From: Cynocephalus volans
Taxonomy: Eukaryota > Chordata > Mammalia > Dermoptera > Cynocephalidae
Assembly (NCBI RefSeq): GCF_027409185.1
Contig: NC_084462.1
Span: forward strand, 42,356,679-42,420,678
Direction of reading: 5' to 3'
Length of the DNA stretch: 64,000 nucleotides
A program made the position numbers and the translations under genes. Numbering within the stretch: the stretch's first letter is position 1; each line of letters starts with the position of its first letter. The notes under the pieces are model-generated. The model did no database searches, was not told the DNA's origin, and worked only from the letters and a program-made list of their open reading frames with translations. Of this stretch, positions 11,431 through 22,523 are shown in pieces.

Positions 11431-12109
11431 GAGTCTGTGTATATCCCTGATAGTTTATTTGGGGTCTTGGAGAAATATACTGACATGTCATGGAGTTTCC
11501 AAGCTGGTAAAGTTACAGATAAGCCAGAAATATAGGTATGAATATGTATGCTACCTAAGTATGAGTTAAAACATTTGTTGGTTTTGTTTTAAATGGTGTA
11601 ACATAGGTGAGAGATGGTGGTGTGTTGTGTCTTGCACTAGAGTTTAGTGATAAAAGTGGAAAAAAAACAAAAAACAACTAAAGAGAACTAGTGGACGGGA
11701 GCCTGGAGAAGGAGCCAGTGGGCTGGGTGCACCGTCCTTTGCCACGGGGACTCAGGGCCTGCTCCTGCACCTTGTACCTCAAGACACCAGATGTCTGCAG
11801 GCCTCTGGAGGAAATCTCTACTAAAAGTAGAAATGGTTCAAATGTGGCTCCCTGGGGGGAGTGGGGCAGGCGATGGGTGAGACAGCTCAAAGGAAATATT
11901 TACTTCTCATTTTATACAAGGTGTTTCTGTGTTTTACCATATATATTATTTCTTTTATCATGTATTGTTTTATTTTTGTCATTAAAATAAATATTGAAAT
12001 GTGTACATTCACAAAGTACCATCTGGGGATAGTCTCTGCTGCATTTTCTTCCATCTTCAAACCGAATACTCATCATGACATAGGAAAAGGCAGACATCAA
12101 ACATTGCTT

Positions 12110-13040
12110 ATACCCACCCTTCCATCTTTTAAAAGAAAATTATATTTTGAGATAATTGCAGGTTCACATGTAGTGGTAAGAAATAATACAGAGAGTTCCA
12201 GCATAGCCTTTATCCGGTTTTCCCCACTGGTAACATCTTGCAAAAGTATGTGCAGTATGATGACCAGGAAAGAAGACATTGATACAGTCCACCACCTTGT
12301 TCAGACTTCACCAGTTTCTCATGCACTCATCTGTGTGTATGTGTGTATTTAGTTCTTTAAGATTTTTTTGCCTTGTATACATCGAGCAACCACCACCAGT
12401 CAAGTTATGGAACAGTTGGCCACTTGTAAAAATTCTCATGCTGCCTTTTATTGCCACACATGCCCTATCCCAGTCCTGTCCCCTAGTCTGACAATCACAA
12501 ATTTTTACTCCGTCTCCATCATTTTGTCATTTCAAGAATGTTACATAAATGGAACCATACAGTACACAGACTTTTGAGATTGGCTGTTTTGCACTCAGGG
12601 GAATTCCCTTGAGATCCATCCTTGTTATTTCGAGTATCAATAGTTGGTTCCTTTTTATTGCTGATACTCTTCCATGGTGTGGACGCACCACAGTTTGACT
12701 GTTCACCTGCTGAAGGACATTTGGGGTGTTTCCAGTTTGGGGGTATTATACATAAAGCTGCTGTGAGCATTAGTGTACAGGATTTTGTGTGAACATATGT
12801 TTTCATTTCTCTGGGACAAATGCCCAGGAGTGCAATTGCTGGGTTATATGGTCATTGCATGTTCAGCCTTCATCTGTCTGCCAACCCCTTCTCCCCTCCC
12901 TTTTCTTAGAATTACAAATTGTCCCTTTTGTCTACTGCCTTTTAGCTCTCAATATAGTTTGGTTTGCTTCCACACCATTCCACCAAAACTGCTCTCTTAT
13001 GAAGTCTTTTAAAAAAATTTTTGGTTATTTTTTAATCACA
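12110..13040 (-). repeat. L1M 3' end, antisense
   Basis: The plus strand reads as the reverse of a mammalian L1M 3' region. Blocks such as cttttgagattggctgtttt, ttcctttttattgctgat, ccatggtgtgga and gtttccagtttgggggtatt appear in the usual order. Confidence 0.8.
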
Positions 13041-13092
13041 TAATAACTGGTCATTATTAGACTTGAAAATACATATTTTCCATATTTTCCAG

Positions 13093-13165
13093 GCCTTTCT
13101 GGCTGTCTCCTCGTCAGGTATTGATTATCCCTGTGGGGCCAACTTGTGAAGAATATGCACTCCAG
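13093..13165 (+). CDS. TARS3: TARS3 coding exon (start of anticodon-binding domain)
   Basis: This 73-bp exon lies between ttttccag and cag|gtaaaa. It completes the split Trp and encodes PFWLSPRQVLIIPVGPTCEE followed by YALQ, the beginning of the HGTP anticodon-binding domain. Phase is maintained on both sides. Neighbouring intron sequence is L1 on the left and MLT1 on the right. Confidence 0.93.
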
Positions 13166-13414
13166 GTAAAATAAAAGACACTTAAAGTATGCAGTCATCT
13201 TGCATGAGTTCTATGTCAGTCATTGACCTGAAATGTCATTCATGCTTTAAAATATTGCATAACTAACACATTAATTTAACAACTTGTGTTTTCAGGAATT
13301 GGGAGTAACACATGAATCATGTCTATGTAGCTGTATCAGAACTATTTTATTTCTTAATGTTTTTGAGAAATTGGTATTTTAAAACATCTCATAATTAAAT
13401 TATCCTTTTCCACA

Positions 13415-13945
13415 TGGCTCTGTTAGGGAAGAATACTCTATTTCTGTTGCTGTATAACAAGTTATGCCAAAATTTAGCAGCTTAAACAACAAACATTTAT
13501 TATCTCATAGTTGCTGTGAGTCAGGAACTGGGGAGCAGTGTAGCTGGTTGGTTCTGGCACAGGGTGTCTCATGAGGCTGCAGTCAGGCTGTTGGCCAGGG
13601 CTGTGTCCGCAGGGCTCACTCACAGAACTGGTGGATACTTTGGCTCCTTAGCATGTGGGCTTCTTCATAGGTTGCCTGAATGTCCTCACAGCATGGCAGC
13701 TGGCTTCCCCCAGCACAAGTGACCTAAGAGAGATGGAAGCTGCACTCTTATAGACGAGTCTCAGAAATGATATGCCATCACTTCCACCCTTCTCTGTGGT
13801 CACACAGGTACAATGTGTGGTCACTGTAGATACACATACACACAGGTGCAGTCTATGGTCACTCTGATACAACATGGGGGAGCTACTCGAGGCATGAATA
13901 CCAGGAGGTAGGAACATTGGGCATCCCTTGGAGGCCAGCTATCAT
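13415..13945 (-). repeat. MLT1-type MaLR LTR
   Basis: The plus strand shows the reversed MLT1 order: tgctgtataacaagttatgcc, then catttattatctcatag, then catggcagctggcttccccc, then gaataccaggaggtagg. It lies in the intron between the exons at 13093 and 13984. Confidence 0.8.
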
Positions 13946-13983
13946 AAATAATGTAATAAAAAAAGTGTTTGATTTTCTTCTAG

Positions 13984-14098
13984 GTATCCAATGAATTTTT
14001 TGAGGAAGGATTCATGGCTGATGTTGACTTAGATCATAGTTGTACACTAAATAAGAAAATACGGAATGCTCAGCTGGCTCAGTATAATTTTATTTTGG
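13984..14098 (+). CDS. TARS3: TARS3 coding exon (anticodon-binding domain)
   Basis: This 115-bp exon lies between cttctag and g|gtaatt. It encodes the part starting VSNEFFEEGFMADVDLDHSC and running to AQYNFIL, a hallmark of threonyl-tRNA synthetases. The SNEFFEEGF wording is TARS3-like; cytosolic TARS1 has a different segment here. Confidence 0.93.
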
Positions 14099-14610
14099 GT
14101 AATTTAAGTTTGTATATATTTTTCTAAGTGCCTGTTTTTTTTTTTTTTCACTTTAATTCCAAAAAACAAAATAAGGAATATGGTACAGTTACTTGATTAT
14201 CACAATTTGTCTGTTTAATACTTATACACAAAAAAAGAGTATGTGGTGTTCCTGAGTTAGCTGTCCCTAGGTACTCTTTGTTATTTGCTATAAGAAGAGT
14301 TATAAAGTTTCACATGAATCCTTTGGTATAGTAGTACTAGCAATTATTAATATTGCAAATGAACAATGAAAAAAATGTGAAAATGACCCCTTCAGTAGTA
14401 TTATACTCCTTATATTTCAGCCTGAGTGGCCTGAAATATTTTCCTTTGCTTTTCTGGTTTATTAGGAATCTTTGGGAATAAACTAATAGATGGAAGAGAT
14501 TCCACATTTAAAATTATTTTAAAAAACATAATTTACGTGAAAAAATAAAATGTCCTTGAGGCTCATAATTGGATGCAGAATCTAAAATTTTGACTTTAAA
14601 AATGATCCCC

Positions 14611-14750
14611 GGGCCGACCCCGTGGCGCACTCGGGAGAGTGCGGCGCTGGGAGCGCAGCAGTGCTCCGCCACGGGTTCGGATCCTATATAGGGATGGCCC
14701 GTGCACTCACTGGCTGAGCGCGGTGCGGCCGGTCACAAAAAAAAAAAAAA
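14611..14750 (+). mobile_element. tRNA-Ile-derived SINE
   Basis: It has the head gggccgaccccgtggcgcac, a B box gggttcggatcc, then tatatagggatgg and the partial second half ctcactggctgagcg, ending in an A-run (14737-14750). A short target duplication (gatcccc, 14604-14610 and 14751-14757) is present. It lacks the usual aacaccaaggcc segment, so it is a variant or internally changed copy. Confidence 0.85.
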
Positions 14751-14899
14751 GATCCCCAAATCAAGAGAAACTGACATTGATATGATTGCAGGTGTAATAC
14801 TATTATCTCCTGGAAGCGGAAAAAGTTTGTAGAAGGCAAGATAAATATGTACAGAGTTGTCCTATTGACAGTCTTTCATTGATAATGTTTGACTCTTTA

Positions 14900-15440
14900 G
14901 TAGGTATTGTGGTATTTCTACCAGGCTTCTTGTGGTGGTAGAAATCTCAATTAGCTTAGACAGAGATGGAATTTATTGGAAGGGTACTAGCATATCCCAT
15001 GACAGGAAAGGTAGAATTAAATAGCCAAACCAAGAGTAACCAGGAGTTCAACCCTTACCAGGACTATTTCTTCCCATTTCTGGCTCCTGTTTTGCTCTGG
15101 TTCTTCATGCTTTTCTTGAATATCTACTTTATCTCACTTATCTGTGGACTAGTTTCTTCCACGTGGCAAGAAACATCACTGCAGGTTTCTGCATTGTCTC
15201 ACAATATGGGTCACTGGAGAAAAACATTTTACCCACATTCCAGAAAATTCTGGCGGCTGGCATGAGTCTGGTGTCCACCCCTTGACTCATCAAGTACGCC
15301 AGGTGGAGTCAGGGGATCTGTCAGAGCTCCCTGCTCCCATTTGTACCCCAAGACCACAACAGCTGTTTTCTCACATGGGCAATAGAGAGGTGGGAATAGA
15401 AGTCATTTCTTCCCTCAAGAAACTTAACAATCAGAGGATG
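14900..15440. other. Unclassified intronic sequence, possibly an old repeat
   Basis: Mildly CT-rich sequence with no exon and no repeat I can name. It lies just before the last TARS3 exon. Confidence 0.3.
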
Positions 15441-15559
15441 AACCTAATGGATATTAGTGATTAATAGTGAAGAAAAACTCAGTAAGACATGTCACGTAAC
15501 TGTTGACTTAATGTTTAGTAAATTGTTGATTTAAAATATGTTTATTTTCCCTTCTACAG

Positions 15560-15708
15560 TGGTTGGAGAAAAGGAAAAGATAAATAATGCTGTAAATGTT
15601 CGGACAAGAGACAACAAAATTCATGGAGAGATTTTGGTAACTTCTGCCATTGCTAAATTAAAGAATCTCAAGAAATCACGTACACTACATGCTGAGGAAG
15701 ACTTTTGA
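15560..15708 (+). CDS. TARS3: TARS3 last coding exon
   Basis: This 149-bp exon follows the acceptor cttctacag and ends in TGA at 15706-15708. It encodes the end of the anticodon-binding domain (VVGEKEK, then a TRDNK-IHGE block). The tail is basic, KLKNLKKSRTLHAEEDF. In human TARS3 the corresponding tail carries the nuclear-localisation signal; the Lys/Arg cluster is retained here with some changes (for example LKK for LRK). The 3' UTR follows directly. Confidence 0.93.
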
Positions 15709-16059
15709 AGCCCTTTCCTTGTAGTTGCTCCTATGTAACTTTGTTTTGACATTTGGAAATGTATTTTTCTTAACTAGTTAACATATTGGTACTTTGAAGA
15801 ACTTTGGACCCACTGATGGGTCTGCTTGTGGCCTAGTTAGAAAAGGGAACAATGAACGAGTAGCTGGTATATATACAACATTCAGTTCAGTAGTGTGCTC
15901 TGAGGACAATAAGAGGATCAACTTGGGAAACGTTCAAGCAGTCAATGCCTTGAGTGACTTAAATGGGGAAACATTATTCTTTGAAAGAAGGAAACACTAG
16001 GAAATAAGGACTGTGGCTTGTTATTGCTAAGATTTGTGATTTTCAGAAGATGGGCTTCA

Positions 16060-16065
16060 AATAAA
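16060..16065 (+). promoter_or_regulatory. TARS3 polyadenylation signal AATAAA
   Basis: It lies 352 bp after the stop codon, giving a short 3' UTR. A second AATAAA at 16370-16375 is a possible distal site. Confidence 0.65.
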
Positions 16066-16699
16066 AGTCTGCAAAGCTTTTTTGAATATAGAGGAAAATG
16101 TTCTTTTCTAATAATGTCTCAGGTATTTTTATGGCTGTTTTACTAAAATTCACATTGAAACTTTATCTACAAAATTGGAATTATTACTTAACTAATCAAC
16201 AACCACAAAAGAAGCAGCTAGTACTAAATATTACGTTACTGACAAAGGACTCTGAATCTCAAAGAAATTCAGTCTTGTGGAATGTGTCGTTTGCACTATA
16301 GATTTTTAATTTTAATGCTTCTAATTCATAATTGATCCTTGTTCATCTTTAGAAAAAAATTAATTCCCAAATAAAATGGATCACACAGTGTTTCAGGCAT
16401 GAGCTATATACCACAGTAAACTGCTCACCTAGAGTTAAATTACTTTTTTGATGGGATGACATTCCACTGATGTATAAACACAACTAGATTTCAGATTTTA
16501 ACTGAGAGGAGTACTTTACTTGCTCAGCAAGAAGTATTTGAGTGTTTATTTGGCTAGGTAGAATGTAAAATAAACCTAGGACATGATTTCTCTTTTCTAC
16601 ATACTCATCATTCAGTTAGCTTCCTAAAGGAAGTGAACAGTGAAACAGCTGGTGTTATATATCAGTCCTGTGTAGTAGTATAAGGTGCGGGTTGTGTGA

Positions 16700-16800
16700 T
16701 ATAATTTTTAAAGCTAACATTTACTGAGTGCTTACTCTGTGCCAGGCAACGTTCTATGTATTTACTTCCTCAAACGTGCAAATGAGGGAGTGGAGTCAGA
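16700..16800 (+). repeat. MIR fragment
   Basis: The block aacatttactgagtgcttac followed by tctgtgccaggcaacgttct is the MIR core pattern. It lies between TARS3 and TM2D3. Confidence 0.75.
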
Positions 16801-17223
16801 AGATCCCTTCATGATCTTGCGGCAGGCGGGTGGAAGACAGCACAGTACGAAGTATGCTGCAATGGAAATAGACACAGGTTGCCATGAGCACGCAGGGAGC
16901 CTGGCGGCCTGGGCTATGGGCTGTGGCTCCCCTCTGAGACTGACCCTCTCCAGGGAGCGGCTGTGCTTTGGATCCTCCTTTCACATCCCAGCACCTGGGG
17001 CCTGTGTTTGATAGTACCGCCTGCTCTTAAGGAGCCAGCACTGGACCTGAGGGGAGTGGGGCCCTCGGGCGCCTGTCACTCCTCGGGGCTGCATCCCATG
17101 CTGTGTTTGGGCCAGCGTCTTCATTTGTAAATAAGTACTTAAATATGAAATTAAATGTGATGTCATCAAAACCTTTGCACGGTTTCTAGTACGCAGTAGC
17201 AATTTTTATGTCCAAACATACAT

Positions 17224-17330
17224 ATTGAGCCGGCTGGCTGGCTCACTTGGTTACAGCGTGATGCTAACACCATGGTCAAGGATTCGGATCGCCATACCGG
17301 CCACCCAAGATTAATAAAATAATAATACAC
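17224..17330 (+). mobile_element. Monomeric tRNA-Ile-derived SINE upstream of TM2D3
   Basis: The stretch follows tRNA-Ile from the acceptor side (gccggctggctggctcac), through gcgtgatgctaacacc, to a B-box-like ggattcggatc and ccggcca, and then an A/T-rich tail. It is a single tRNA unit, unlike the dimeric copies. It sits about 340 bp before the TM2D3 start codon, at the edge of the promoter. Confidence 0.75.
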
Positions 17331-17667
17331 ATATGCACCCACGAAAAATGTGCCCGTCTCTGCTTTCGGTCACTTCAGGCTTGAGTTTCGGTCCCCAGGT
17401 GACCTTGCCCGGTCTCCAGCAGTGGGAGGAGAGGGGAGCACCTCGTCAAACGGCATGGGGGGCGCTTGGCAACCGAGCAATCCCACAGGACCGACTCCCC
17501 AGCGGGCGCGGTGGCGACGAAGACCACATGGAACCCCTAAGGCGAAACACAAAGAGCCGCAGGCGCGCAGAGCCGATATGCGCCTGCGTCGCGGCTGCTC
17601 GGGTCACGCCCGGAACGCTCGCTCCCCGCGGAGCCCGTCCCTCGGCCCGGAAATGCGCGCGCGCCGG

Positions 17668-17679
17668 CAAGATGGCGGC
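17668..17679 (+). promoter_or_regulatory. TM2D3: TISU element at the TM2D3 start codon
   Basis: The 12 bases CAAGATGGCGGC match the TISU consensus SAASATGGCGGC perfectly, with ATG at 17672. TISU directs translation from very short 5' UTRs and doubles as a YY1 site. It supports this ATG as the true start. Confidence 0.75.
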
Positions 17680-17762
17680 TGCAGCGGGCTCGTTGCGGGG
17701 TCTGCGCCGCCTGTGCCGAGTGCTGCTCTTCCTCTCGCAATTCTACATTCTGTCGGGCGGTG
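17672..17762 (+). CDS. TM2D3: TM2D3 exon 1 (signal peptide)
   Basis: The ATG sits inside the TISU element. The exon encodes 30 residues: an Ala/Gly- and Arg-rich start, then the hydrophobic core RVLLFLSQFYILSGG, a signal peptide. The last base is the first of a split Glu codon. The donor is g|gtgagt. The N-terminus (MAAAAGSL) differs from the human one as I recall it, which is common in this stretch. Confidence 0.93.
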
Positions 17763-18176
17763 GTGAGTTCGAGGCCGGGGGGTCCGCGCCGGGTCGGGCG
17801 GGGTGGCGGGCGGGCACCGGCAGCTGAGGGAAGCGTCCGGGCCGCGGGCGGCAGTGGAGGTTGTCGCGGGGAGGAGGCTGGGTGACGGGCGCGGAGCGGT
17901 GGTCGCTGCAGCCCGCGTCTGGCGCGTCCTGGCTTCTGGGTCGGGGAAACAGAACTGGATGATGCCACTCTCTGTTTCCCGTTGCCCGTAGACCTTAGTT
18001 GGTGTGGACCCTGTTGGCGTTTCGTCCCTTAGTTTTCTGTTTTCTGGCAGTCAAGCCGTGAGGTTTTCTCGAGCAGTTATTGGCCTGGTGTAGACCCTGC
18101 GTGTTAACCGCACAAGCCAAGACTTTCATATCGCGGGGTAACGTGTTTCTCTTAATTGTAGGATCCTTAAATTTAG

Positions 18177-18250
18177 AGCAGTAGCAGCCTCTGGCTCAGT
18201 AAAGGGTCCGGGTCCATCACGTACATTCACAGTAGTTCCCAGGGCAGCAG
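18177..18250 (+). pseudogene. Decayed TM2D3 cassette exon (long-isoform exon)
   Basis: Between exons 1 and 2 lies a 74-bp block with an AG just before it and GT just after it. Its second half reads, in one frame, PGPSRTFTVVPRAA. Its first half, in another frame, reads EQ, stop, QPLAQ, stop. These match the 26-residue insert of the long human TM2D3 isoform as I remember it. The block is 4 bp shorter than 78, so it shifts frame, and it has in-frame TAG and TAA codons. Inclusion would give a truncated product, so this species probably makes only the short isoform. The donor cag|gttact is also weak. Confidence 0.8.
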
Positions 18251-18634
18251 GTTACTAGACGTTTTCTATTCTAGTAAATGGGTACCAGTAGCAGTTCCTT
18301 TCTCTTTTCTATTTTTCATAAAATTTCTTTTAGTATACCAAGTCACTTTACGGTTTTGAATATTTTTTATATTGTGTTTTAGATTTCGTGAATTAAGGGC
18401 AGATATACGGCCATTTTCAGTGGACAGTCTTCGTATTTGAATGCCCTTTGACGTTTTCCAGTCCTACGCTTCTTATTTCTAGCTCCTTATTTCTGTTATT
18501 TTTCCACTTCATCCATCAAGATGACCTCCCACCAGTGCTTCTTTCTCTTCAGAAAATTTCTTCTACTTCTAGAACCCTGTTCCTGAGTTGGATAGTAAAG
18601 GCTCTCCCAAGGCTGTGTGAAATGGAAAGGATCA

Positions 18635-18765
18635 CAGAGGGACTGATCGTCAACTTGGGAGTCTAGGTCTGCATGTGCCACTGGGAGCTTGAACAAGTTA
18701 TTCATCCTTCTGGGCTTTAGTTTCCTCATCTTTAAGGCTGCCTTAAGTCATTTTCACTTTGTGAT
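18635..18765 (+). repeat. MIR fragment
   Basis: The pattern gtgccactgggagcttgaac, aagttattc and tttagtttcctcatcttta follows the MIR consensus. It lies in TM2D3 intron 1. Confidence 0.7.
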
Positions 18766-19359
18766 TCTAAGTGTCCAGCCTCCAGCTACTTAGTAATAGG
18801 ACAATGGAAAAGAAAAAGGTATTTGTAGAATTGCCCACTTAATACAGTGACTTTAAGTAGGACCAGTTGTAAGTGAGCATTAGTGTGTTTTGTTGAATGG
18901 AACTTTTGATTCTGTAGTTTCATCCCTTTAGAGTTCCTTTATTTCAATGAATTGCAACCGGCAGAGGTATTTTACTAATTCTCATTTGGATGTAAAAGAC
19001 AGCAGGTACCTGAATTAAAAATGCAGATTATTTTTTAGAGAAAGCACAAGAATTTTTTGTCTGTCTTGCATGTTTTTGAAAATCCTTTTTTCTTCTCAAG
19101 AATACTTACAGTTTTGATCCTCTCTTAACTGGTTAACATATATTGCACACCTGGTTAGTTTGGCTGAAAAAAGTTACAACTTGTTGTACAAGTTAGTAAA
19201 ATAGAGAATTATTTTGAGCTTTGGTAGTATAGAACTGTGAATGTTATATTAGCAAATTATGGCTTATTGAAGTACCTGTGGAGAATAATGACTGAACATT
19301 TTCTAGAGTCAGTTCTCTGAGGGTGTCAGTGACTTAAATTCCAAATTAGTGAATTCAAA

Positions 19360-19500
19360 TGAAAAGAACATTGGATTGGAAATGGAGAGATTTGGGTTCT
19401 CGTTCCAGCTTTGCCACAGACTTCCTCTGTGATTTTACACAAACCCTACCATATCTAAGCTTCAGTTTTTCGTCTTATAAAATGGTAGATTTTTTGAGCC
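19360..19500 (+). repeat. MIR fragment
   Basis: The pattern gggttctcgttccagctttg, then ttcagtttttcg and ttataaaatggtagat, is MIR. It lies upstream of TM2D3 exon 2. Confidence 0.65.
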
Positions 19501-19766
19501 TCTAACTTGTACCTAGCATTTTCCATACATTAGTTGTACATGAGCACCTTTAGTTTTTATGGCCACTTGGGAGGCAGGTGTTCACACCACTGGCTAGTTG
19601 CAGAACCCCGCTTCAACTGCAGGGGTCTGTGACTCCAGATCCCTTCTTTTTCTGTGCCAGCACAGTCTTTCTTTGCTAATGATCTTGTCTCTTAACCTCA
19701 GACAGTTGTTTTCTTCTGTTCTGATCAGTATTGTGAGAGAATAAGCTTCTCTGTCACCTCTCACAG

Positions 19767-19924
19767 AGAGTACCGAAATCCCACCTTATGTGATGAAGTG
19801 TCCAAGCAATGGTTTGTGTAGCAGACTTCCTGCAGACTGTATAGACTGCACGACAAATTTCTCCTGTGTCTATGGGAAGCCTGTCACTTTTGACTGTACA
19901 GTGAAACCTTCTGTTACCTGTGTT
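19767..19924 (+). CDS. TM2D3: TM2D3 exon 2
   Basis: The exon is 158 bp, acceptor tctcacag, donor gtt|gtaagt. It encodes residues 31-83, starting ESTEIPPYVMKCPSNGLCSR and continuing with Cys pairs of the extracellular region. The first sequon is N61 (NFS). Confidence 0.94.
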
Positions 19925-20449
19925 GTAAGTACTGCAGATTATTTATTCTTAATAAATTCATTGTAAACCTTGACTTAAAAGTGCAGCTTAGACTTGACTA
20001 TTGGGGGGAGATCCTGAAATAATTCTTTTATAACTGCCCTGTTAAGTGTATAAATATTTTTTATTATTTTATAACTGCCCTGTTAAATATATAAATAGAA
20101 ATTTTAAAAGCCTGCAGTCCCTTCCATGTTAGATCTCTACTGTTCCAATTATAATGGTAACTGTCAAGCCAGTCAATGCCAGCTGGAAATGTGCTTGACA
20201 GAAATGTTGCTTTGTAGGATTTGGGGAAGATCTCAGTCTACTAGTATATCTGAAGCAGTTATAATTCCTTCAGATAAGTTCTATGTTCTTAGGAATGACA
20301 GCTAATGTGCAGAGGGTGGGAGGGGGGAGCAGATGGTAACGTCTTTTCTCTGTGGATGAGCTTTTGAAGGAGTCACTATTGCTCTGTCTGTAGTGAGAAG
20401 ATGGATTCAATAAATGCTGGGATGCCTGGGTAGCACTCTAGAAAAAAAT

Positions 20450-21440
20450 TAAGTGGAATCTCTGTCTTGTCTAAAATAAATACCAGGTAGACCAAAGATG
20501 TTATGTGAAAAATGGAACCATGAAGTACCAGAGAAAACATGAGGTAGTTTTTGTAATAATCCCAAGTGGGGAATATTTTCTAAATATGAAATAAAATTTA
20601 GAAGCCATAAAAGAAAGAATTGGTACATTTGACTACTAAGAATTAGATATTTCTGCATAACCTAAAAAAGCATAAAGGCAAAACACAAATTATAAACTAA
20701 GAAAAAGTATTTCTAACGTATGTGATGCATAATAAATACACTGATATCCATAATAAAAGCCAATGAGAAAAACATGATAGTCTTTATAGAAAAATGGTAT
20801 TAGGACATGAGCAAATAGATGGTTCATAGGAAAGGAAATACAGATGGACTTTTAACATTAAAATGTGTAATTTTGTCATAATTAAATAATATTAATACAT
20901 TTTTTATTTTTTATTAAAGATGTATTAGCATATTAATACATTTTTAACCTGTCAGGTTGGCAAAAATTATTTTTTTTAATTTGATAATACTGTGAGTTTG
21001 TGAGGGTAAGAGATAAATAGTCATGTCTTACTAGTGGGTAGGCAAATTGGATATCCTTTTGTAGGCAATTTATCATATGTCAGACTTATAAATGCACATC
21101 ACCTTTAACCTAGCAATTCCATATGTAGAGAATTTATTTTACAGATATTATTGTACACGAATGTGAATAAGTGTGTATAAGGATATTCTCAGCTGCATTG
21201 TTCAGCAAGGCAAAAGATGCAAAAGAGGCTAAATGTTCGAGAGAGAACTATTTATGGTATACCATGTAATGGAATAAACACATTGCAGCCATTAAAAAGA
21301 AGTAGCCAGCTCTAGAGATGTGTACTGATATCTGCAAAATTAAGTGAAAAGTAGATATCAGTGGGAAAGTTAAATGTATGACATAAACTTTCCTGTGCAT
21401 AGAATAGACTTTCCCTGGGAGTGCAGAGGGTAAGCAGTGC
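20450..21440 (+). repeat. Old L1M/L1ME 3' region
   Basis: Blocks such as cctgtcaggttggcaaaaat, cctagcaattccatatgta, ggtataccatgtaatggaat and gcagccattaaaaagaa appear in L1 order. The rest is diverged. Confidence 0.7.
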
Positions 21441-22129
21441 TCAACCCAGGGAGGCCAGGCCAGGCCAGGCCATTCATTATTCTTCACGCTTCTGTTGTGT
21501 CTTGAAATGTGTACCTTGTTGTATCACCTACTTTAAAAAACCCATTTATTAAAAAAAAAAAAAAAACCCGCAAAATTGTCTTCTAAATTATCACTAAAAA
21601 TAAGCAGATGTTTAAAAAACACTATTGCCTAAATTGAGTGGTGCCTTACCCAGATTTGAACACTATCCATAAAAAGCAGTTTTACATTGATCAAAAAAAA
21701 TTAATATGATACTTCCAGAGGTGATTGTGTGACTGTGTAAAAATGATTTTGAAAAATACATTTTGCAATAAAATGTCAAGAGGGAGTAAAAAGAATACAG
21801 AAATCCTTTCAAAGCAGAAAACAAAGTAATGAATTTATAAATTGAATTGAAAAAAATCTCTGGTCTCAAAAGCTAAGGCCAACAATGAACACTTGCTGAG
21901 TCTCTACATGTCACATGGTTCTAAGTTAGGCTACCTCTTGGCTAATCATGCAAAGTGCTTGTGGAGGTGGAAGCTGCAGTGACAGCCCTGAGGTGTCAGA
22001 CCATGCTGGGAGATATTAGGGAAGATGTGGAACGTGGAGGCAAGACAATGGACTATGCTATCAGGGGTCTTGAAAAGCCGCCTAACTTGCGGCTCAGTCA
22101 CCTTCAACAGAGGAACTCATCTCTTCCTT

Positions 22130-22460
22130 CCAGCTATCTGTAACTATGACTTTATAAAATCAATTTCCCTTTTTTCTGTGTTGCAAAAGTACACATACTC
22201 ATTATGAAAAATTTAGCTAAGCAAAAGGTATGCAATAATCATATCAGCCTGAGATAACCTTTGCTATTTTGATGTGAATTTTTCTAGATTTCTTTCCCCT
22301 CAGGTATATATTTTTGGGTATATATTTTTATGATTATAGGATTATACCATATACATTTTTTTGGACACATATTGTTTTGGTGCCTATTCTTCTGCCACTT
22401 ACTACTAGGTCCTAAATATAGTTAGGTGTTCTAGAAATTTTGTGCCATATGACTGTAGTC
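22130..22460. repeat. Possible old L1 3' fragment
   Basis: AT-rich sequence with blocks like gattataggattataccat resembles ancient L1ME 3' ends. It is too diverged for a firm call. Confidence 0.35.
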
Positions 22461-22523
22461 TTATGGTTATATTAACAAACTGCAGTATTATGATTGATTA
22501 GTTCTATGTCCTTTGGTACATAG

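Larger units (their letters stand above)
1..16085 (+). other. TARS3: TARS3 gene, 3' part (gene-level entry; 5' exons left of window)
   Basis: Four coding exons splice in phase to give the last 145 residues of a class II threonyl-tRNA synthetase, ending at 15708. The enzyme attaches threonine to tRNA-Thr. The encoded stretch holds class II motif 3 (exon at 9636) and the C-terminal anticodon-binding domain. The match is to TARS3 rather than TARS1 because of the [34 protein letters not shown] and NNAVNVRTRDNKIHGEILVTS-like segments. It is also supported by the basic C-terminal tail (KLKNLKKSRTLHAEEDF) and by the adjacency to TM2D3. All splice sites are consensus, and no stop or frameshift is present in the four exons, so the gene looks functional here. 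Upstream exons are outside the window. Confidence 0.93.
17480..17950 (+). promoter_or_regulatory. TM2D3: TM2D3 CpG-island promoter
   Basis: This is a dense CpG block spanning exon 1, with no TATA box near the start, typical of a housekeeping promoter. It includes gcgcgcgcgcc just before the start codon. The TSS probably lies only tens of bases upstream of 17672, given the TISU element there. Confidence 0.75.

Noticed and set aside
17224..17330. Functional tRNA-Ile gene
   Set aside because: The acceptor stem is mismatched, the B box is altered (ggattcggatc) and an A-rich tail follows: a SINE.
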